Positions 14,857-17,438 of a stretch of DNA of 17,438 nucleotides are shown here, in pieces (position 1 is the stretch's first letter; each line of letters opens with the position of its first letter). The stretch comes from Pseudomonadota bacterium (GTDB lineage: Bacteria > Pseudomonadota > Alphaproteobacteria > Caulobacterales > Caulobacteraceae). A program made the position numbers and the translations under genes. The notes below the pieces were generated by a model. That model was given only the letters and a program-made list of their open reading frames with translations, made no database searches and was not told where the DNA came from. Location of the stretch: assembly GCA_023424215.1 (NCBI GenBank), contig JAFAEC010000135.1, forward strand, positions 1-17,438. The letters run 5' to 3'.

Positions 14857-15581
14857 TGCTGGCCGTTCTTTCCGTCGAGATCCGCAAGCTGAACCGCTCG
14901 CTGGCCGCCCTTCTGGCGGTGGCGGCGCCGACCCTGATCGCCGTCTTCGTCTTCTTCAACATGCTGCGCGGCAAGCAGCCGGCGCCGTGGGAGATGTGGA
15001 TGACCAGCGCCGCCGGCATCTGGGCCTTCTTCATGTTGCCGATGAGCGTGACGGCGCTGACCGCGCTGGTGGCGCACATGGAGCACGGGCCGAAGTCGTG
15101 GGATCACCTGCGGGCGCTGCCCGTGGACCGCTGGAAGATCTACAGCGCCAAGGCGATCTGCGTGCTGGCGCTGGTCGCGGCGATGAGCGTGGCGGTGCTG
15201 GGGCTGACCTGGGGCGCGGTGGAGCTGGCCGCGGCGATCAAGCCGCAGCTGCGGCCGACCGGTCCGTTCGAGCTGGCCGGCTACGCCCGGACGCTGGCGA
15301 TGATGTTCGCCGCCGCCCTGCTGCTGATCGCGGTGCAGCTGTGGACGGCGCTACGCTTCGCCAGCTTCGTGCCGGGGCTGGCGGTCGGCATCGGCGGCAC
15401 CTTCTTCGCGGTGGTGGCGACCTCAGCGAAGCAGGGCGTGGTCCTGCCGTGGCAGATGCCGGTCAACATGCTGGCGACCGAGGCGTGGCGGGTGAACACG
15501 GCGCTGGGGCTGGGCGCCGGGCTGGGCGCCGTCGCCCTCGTCCTGCTGGTCCTGCACCTGTCGCGGCGCGAGGTTCTGTAG
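14856..15581 (+). CDS. ABC-2-type permease, lantibiotic-immunity-like
   Basis: The 241-residue protein has about six predicted membrane helices and no ATPase motif. After the first helix (about 18-37), the cytoplasmic segment HMEHGPKSWDHLRALPVDRW followed by KIYSAKA (about 74-100) matches the permease group that includes lantibiotic-immunity subunits (EpiE/SpaE/MutE type) and BcrB. It forms the channel for the upstream ATPase, probably as a dimer in the inner membrane. Its start overlaps the ATPase stop in TGATG. No second permease gene follows, whereas many lantibiotic-immunity systems have two; this one may be a homodimer. No peptide precursor or modification enzyme is nearby. Confidence 0.87.
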   Translation: MLAVLSVEIRKLNRSLAALLAVAAPTLIAVFVFFNMLRGKQPAPWEMWMTSAAGIWAFFMLPMSVTALTALVAHMEHGPKSWDHLRALPVDRWKIYSAKAICVLALVAAMSVAVLGLTWGAVELAAAIKPQLRPTGPFELAGYARTLAMMFAAALLLIAVQLWTALRFASFVPGLAVGIGGTFFAVVATSAKQGVVLPWQMPVNMLATEAWRVNTALGLGAGLGAVALVLLVLHLSRREVL

Positions 15582-15658
15582 GCCGCCGTCGAGGGTCATC
15601 AGGCGCGCCAGGGCGGTCCGGCCGGTGCTCAGCACGATCATCGGCCGACTCCTGTCAG

Positions 15659-15673
15659 TGAGAACGATTCTCA
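15659..15673. promoter_or_regulatory. Fur-box-like palindrome
   Basis: TGAGAA-CGA-TTCTCA is a perfect 6-bp inverted repeat with a 3-bp centre. It closely resembles the 7-1-7 core of proteobacterial Fur operators. It stands in the 158-bp gap between the ABC permease stop and the VOC gene, 66 bp before the VOC start. It also lies 17 bp ahead of a minus-strand ATG at 15641 that has an AGGAG site. Binding by Fur or a relative is inference from the pattern. The rest of the gap holds no other clear signal. Confidence 0.5.
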
Positions 15674-15739
15674 GGTTTTCGCGGGCCGGCGGCCGTGGCA
15701 AGTCGGAATCCGGATGGCGATCCGACAGGAGCGACACGG

Positions 15740-16078
15740 ATGCGTGAAGACGGAAAGCTGGACTACATCGAACTGCCGAGCGGCGACCTGCCGGCGAACA
15801 AGGCCTTCTACGGCGCGGCCTTCGGCTGGAGCTTCCAGGACTACGGGCCGGAGTACGCCGCCTTCTCGGAAGGGCTGGACGGCGGTTTCGACGCGCAGGC
15901 GGATGCGGTGCGCCGGCCGCTGCCGGTGCTCTACGCCCACGACCTCGAGGCCATGGCGGCGAAGGTCGAGGCGGCCGGGGGCGTGTTGACCAAGCCGATC
16001 TTCGCCTTCCTGGGCGGGCGTCGCTTCCACTTCCGCGACCCGGCAGGCAACGAGCTGGCGGTGTGGTCGGAGACCTGA
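15740..16078 (+). CDS. VOC-family (glyoxalase/bleomycin-resistance fold) protein
   Basis: The 112-residue protein is a single VOC unit of two beta-alpha-beta-beta-beta modules. It shows LDYIELPSGDLPANKAFYGA, then AFGWSFQDYGPEYAAF (about 27-42), and ends in the typical FHFRDPAGNELAVWSE (about 96-111). Glu11 and Glu105 lie where family members often place metal ligands. VOC proteins include lyases, dioxygenases and drug-binding proteins, so the substrate cannot be named. AGGAG at 15727-15731 precedes ATG 15740. The next gene overlaps its 3' end by 16 bp, giving a two-gene operon behind the Fur-box-like site. Confidence 0.88.
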   Translation: MREDGKLDYIELPSGDLPANKAFYGAAFGWSFQDYGPEYAAFSEGLDGGFDAQADAVRRPLPVLYAHDLEAMAAKVEAAGGVLTKPIFAFLGGRRFHFRDPAGNELAVWSET

Positions 16079-16491
16079 GCCCCACGGCCAAGGCCTGCGG
16101 CGACTGCGGCCTGTGCTGCAAAATCATGGGCGTGACGGCGCTGGCCAAGCCGGCCGGCAAGTGGTGCCGGCATTTCTCGAAGGGCGGCGGCTGCGCCATC
16201 TACGGCGAGCGGCCGGACGACTGCCGCGTGTTCAACTGCCTCTGGCTGCTGACCGAGGCCCTGGGGCCGGAGTGGAAGCCGACCACAGCCGGCTTCGTGC
16301 TGCACAGCGAGGTGGGCGGGACGCGGCTGATCGTCGAGTGCGACCCCGCCCGGCCGCACGACTGGCGGCGGGAGCCCTACGAGGCGGCGCTGCGGCGGTG
16401 GGCCCGGGCGCCGGGCATGGAGGTGCTGGTGTTCGCGGGCCGGCGGGGGATACGGCTGGGGGGTGAGGACCGGCCGGTGCGACGGGTCTAG
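16063..16491 (+). CDS. CxxCxxCC (YkgJ-like) putative metal-binding protein, copy 2
   Basis: The 142-residue protein carries CGDCGLCC (Cys12, 15, 18, 19), then Cys35, Cys44, Cys54 and Cys59, the last two in DCRVFNCLW. The spacing, the LAKPAGKWC segment and the RPDDCR stretch align with the protein at 9903-10448 along about 75 residues, so the two are paralogues; this one is shorter at the C-terminus. The best start is GTG at 16063, which lies inside the VOC gene; there is no ATG before the cysteine motif. The overlap makes co-translation with the VOC protein likely. A metal-binding role is the family proposal, not shown. Confidence 0.85.
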   Translation: MVGDLSPTAKACGDCGLCCKIMGVTALAKPAGKWCRHFSKGGGCAIYGERPDDCRVFNCLWLLTEALGPEWKPTTAGFVLHSEVGGTRLIVECDPARPHDWRREPYEAALRRWARAPGMEVLVFAGRRGIRLGGEDRPVRRV

Positions 16492-16497
16492 CGGACG

Positions 16498-16968
16498 TCA
16501 GAGCAGGCTGACGCCGCCAGGACCATCCTTCCACCGCGCCGCCCGTTCGGCGGCCGCCGCCCTGTCCTTGGCGGGAACGCGGCTGACTACCGGCCCGAGG
16601 GTCGAGTCCGGATCGACGCGCCGGGTGGGCTGATGCCAGCTCACCTCGCAAGCCCTGCAGCTTCTCTTGTCGATGAGGACCGAGGGAGCGTGGTTCAGTT
16701 CCGGCTCTCCGGGCGGCGTGAACTGCTGAACGATCACTGACGAGCCCTGATCGAAGATCTCGAAACCCAGGTCCTGCTGAAAGGGATGATGGCGGGTTCT
16801 GGCGGCAGCGGCCGTGGCCGCCGCGACGTAGTCACAACGCTCCACCGCGGGCCCCGTGCATCCCGGCGACGCGTGATTGGCGCCCGACAGAAGCGCGAGC
16901 CCGCCGAGGGCGGCGAAAATCGCGAACGCCCCGAACCCCAGCGGAAGAGCAGGTCCCGGGTTGAGCAA
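16498..16968 (-). CDS. Membrane-anchored or secreted protein of unknown function
   Basis: I do not recognise this gene. The 156-residue frame starts with TTG at 16968, supported by GAGGAGG about five bases upstream on the minus strand; no ATG is available in the N-terminal part. A hydrophobic stretch at about 8-29 (LPLGFGAFAIFAALGGLALL) is a signal peptide or membrane anchor. The mature part has Cys37, Cys45 and a CRAC pair (Cys104 and Cys107) that may bind metal or form a disulfide. The C-terminus is charged. It lies 26 bp behind the gene at 16995-17354 on the same strand, probably in one operon, and converges on the CxxCxxCC gene 6 bp away. Confidence 0.6.
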   Translation of the reverse strand: MLNPGPALPLGFGAFAIFAALGGLALLSGANHASPGCTGPAVERCDYVAAATAAAARTRHHPFQQDLGFEIFDQGSSVIVQQFTPPGEPELNHAPSVLIDKRSCRACEVSWHQPTRRVDPDSTLGPVVSRVPAKDRAAAAERAARWKDGPGGVSLL

Positions 16969-16994
16969 GCCGACCTCCTCAGCTTCCCTTCAGT

Positions 16995-17354
16995 CTAGCG
17001 GGCGTCCACCGACTGGGCGATCTGCTCGGCGAGGGCGCGGTCGGCGCCGTCGAGGGTCATTGTCCAGACGTGGATCTCGCGCGGGGCCTCCATGCGCTGG
17101 AACAAGTGTTCGACCGCATGGCGCGCGCCGCCCTCGGTCACCACCACGCTGGCGCGGCCCCCGGCCTCGACCATCTCGCCGCTGTAGATCGGAAACTGCG
17201 AGGCGGGGCCGACGTAGACCATGGCGAACGAGCGGTCGCCGCGGCGGATGGTGTAGATGCGGAAGTCCGGCCCGGGCCGGCCGGTGACGATCTGGAAGCC
17301 GGCCGGCAGATCGACCGAGAACGGCAGGGCGGCGCGGGCGGGAGCGTCGAGCAC
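16995..17354 (-). CDS. Protein of unknown function, possibly missing its N-terminus
   Basis: I do not recognise this gene. The 119-residue frame runs from a GTG at 17354, the only start codon after an in-frame TAG at 17379-17381. It has no ribosome site. The product is a beta-rich, mostly hydrophilic protein: FSVDLPAGFQIVTGRPGPDF, YTIRRGDRSFAMVYVGPASQ, then an alpha-helical end EQIAQSVDAR. Such sequences are usually preceded by a signal peptide, and none is visible, so the N-terminus may be lost or the start misjudged. It is head-to-head with the right-edge gene with only one base between them. Confidence 0.55.
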   Translation of the reverse strand: MLDAPARAALPFSVDLPAGFQIVTGRPGPDFRIYTIRRGDRSFAMVYVGPASQFPIYSGEMVEAGGRASVVVTEGGARHAVEHLFQRMEAPREIHVWTMTLDGADRALAEQIAQSVDAR

Positions 17355-17355
17355 G

Positions 17356-17438
17356 GTGACGGCGATCCGTTCCGCCGTCTATCTCGCCGAGCAGGACTGT
17401 CCGATCGAGGAGGAGTTCGACGGCAACGATCTCTGCGC
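17356..17438 (+). CDS. Start of a GNAT-like N-acetyltransferase, cut by the window edge
   Basis: From a GTG at 17356 the plus-strand frame reads VTAIRSAVYLAEQDCPIEEE and FDGNDLCA to the edge. This resembles the first helix and following segment of a group of GNAT acetyltransferases (pattern IRxAVYxAEQxCPxxEEFDGND, from memory). Only 27 codons are present. The first beta strand that normally precedes this helix is not encoded in a convincing form upstream, although the frame stays open. A GGGAG at 17340-17344 is 11 bases before the GTG. The call rests on a short segment and stays tentative. Confidence 0.5.
   Translation, partial: MTAIRSAVYLAEQDCPIEEEFDGNDLC

Noticed and set aside
1..17438. 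tRNA, rRNA, CRISPR, integrase, transposase or prophage genes
   Set aside because: I looked for these on both strands and saw no supporting motifs or regular repeat-spacer pattern.

Overview
The window is very GC-rich (roughly 70% by eye) and densely packed, with GTGA/ATGA/TGATG stop-start overlaps. It looks like the chromosome of an alphaproteobacterium. The order dgt, SPOR-domain protein, nagZ, scpA, scpB, together with the protein flavour (short VOC and CxxCxxCC proteins, sdpRI-type pair), suggests a member of the Caulobacterales such as Brevundimonas. The genus is an inference from gene order and composition, not a database match. No rRNA, tRNA, CRISPR array, transposase or phage gene was seen.

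Region 1 (95-4799, minus strand) is a conserved housekeeping run: dNTP triphosphohydrolase (dgt), a membrane-anchored SPOR protein, the peptidoglycan-recycling enzyme NagZ, and the condensin partners ScpA and ScpB. A paired inverted palindromic repeat separates nagZ from scpA. Region 2 (4882-7244, plus strand) holds an A-type iron-sulfur carrier, then a compact SdpR-like autorepressor and SdpI-like membrane protein pair with a clear operator inside the promoter spacer, followed by a predicted secreted alpha/beta hydrolase. Region 3 (7241-9765, minus strand) has a conserved 59-residue small protein, a class I dihydroorotase with Gln in place of the first metal-binding His, and a GT9-type glycosyltransferase. 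Region 4 (9903-11277, plus strand) has a CxxCxxCC protein and the folate-binding Fe-S factor YgfZ, facing a secreted Cys-containing protein of unknown function. Region 5 (11855-13036) is a stand-alone thiolase.

Region 6 (13074-15581) is a divergent unit. An XRE regulator and a DUF2975 membrane protein point left; an ABC exporter (ATPase plus ABC-2 permease of the bacitracin/lantibiotic-export flavour) points right. An AT-rich inverted repeat lies between them. Region 7 (15659-17438) has a Fur-box-like palindrome ahead of a VOC protein and a second CxxCxxCC protein, two minus-strand proteins of unknown function, and the start of a GNAT-like gene that runs off the window.

Most of the window is ordinary chromosome. 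The best candidates for a second look are the sdpRI promoter with its embedded operator and probable leaderless start, the two CxxCxxCC paralogues in iron-linked contexts, the XRE/DUF2975/ABC unit, and the head-to-head truncated-looking genes at the right edge. I did not see a clear new defence or mobile system.
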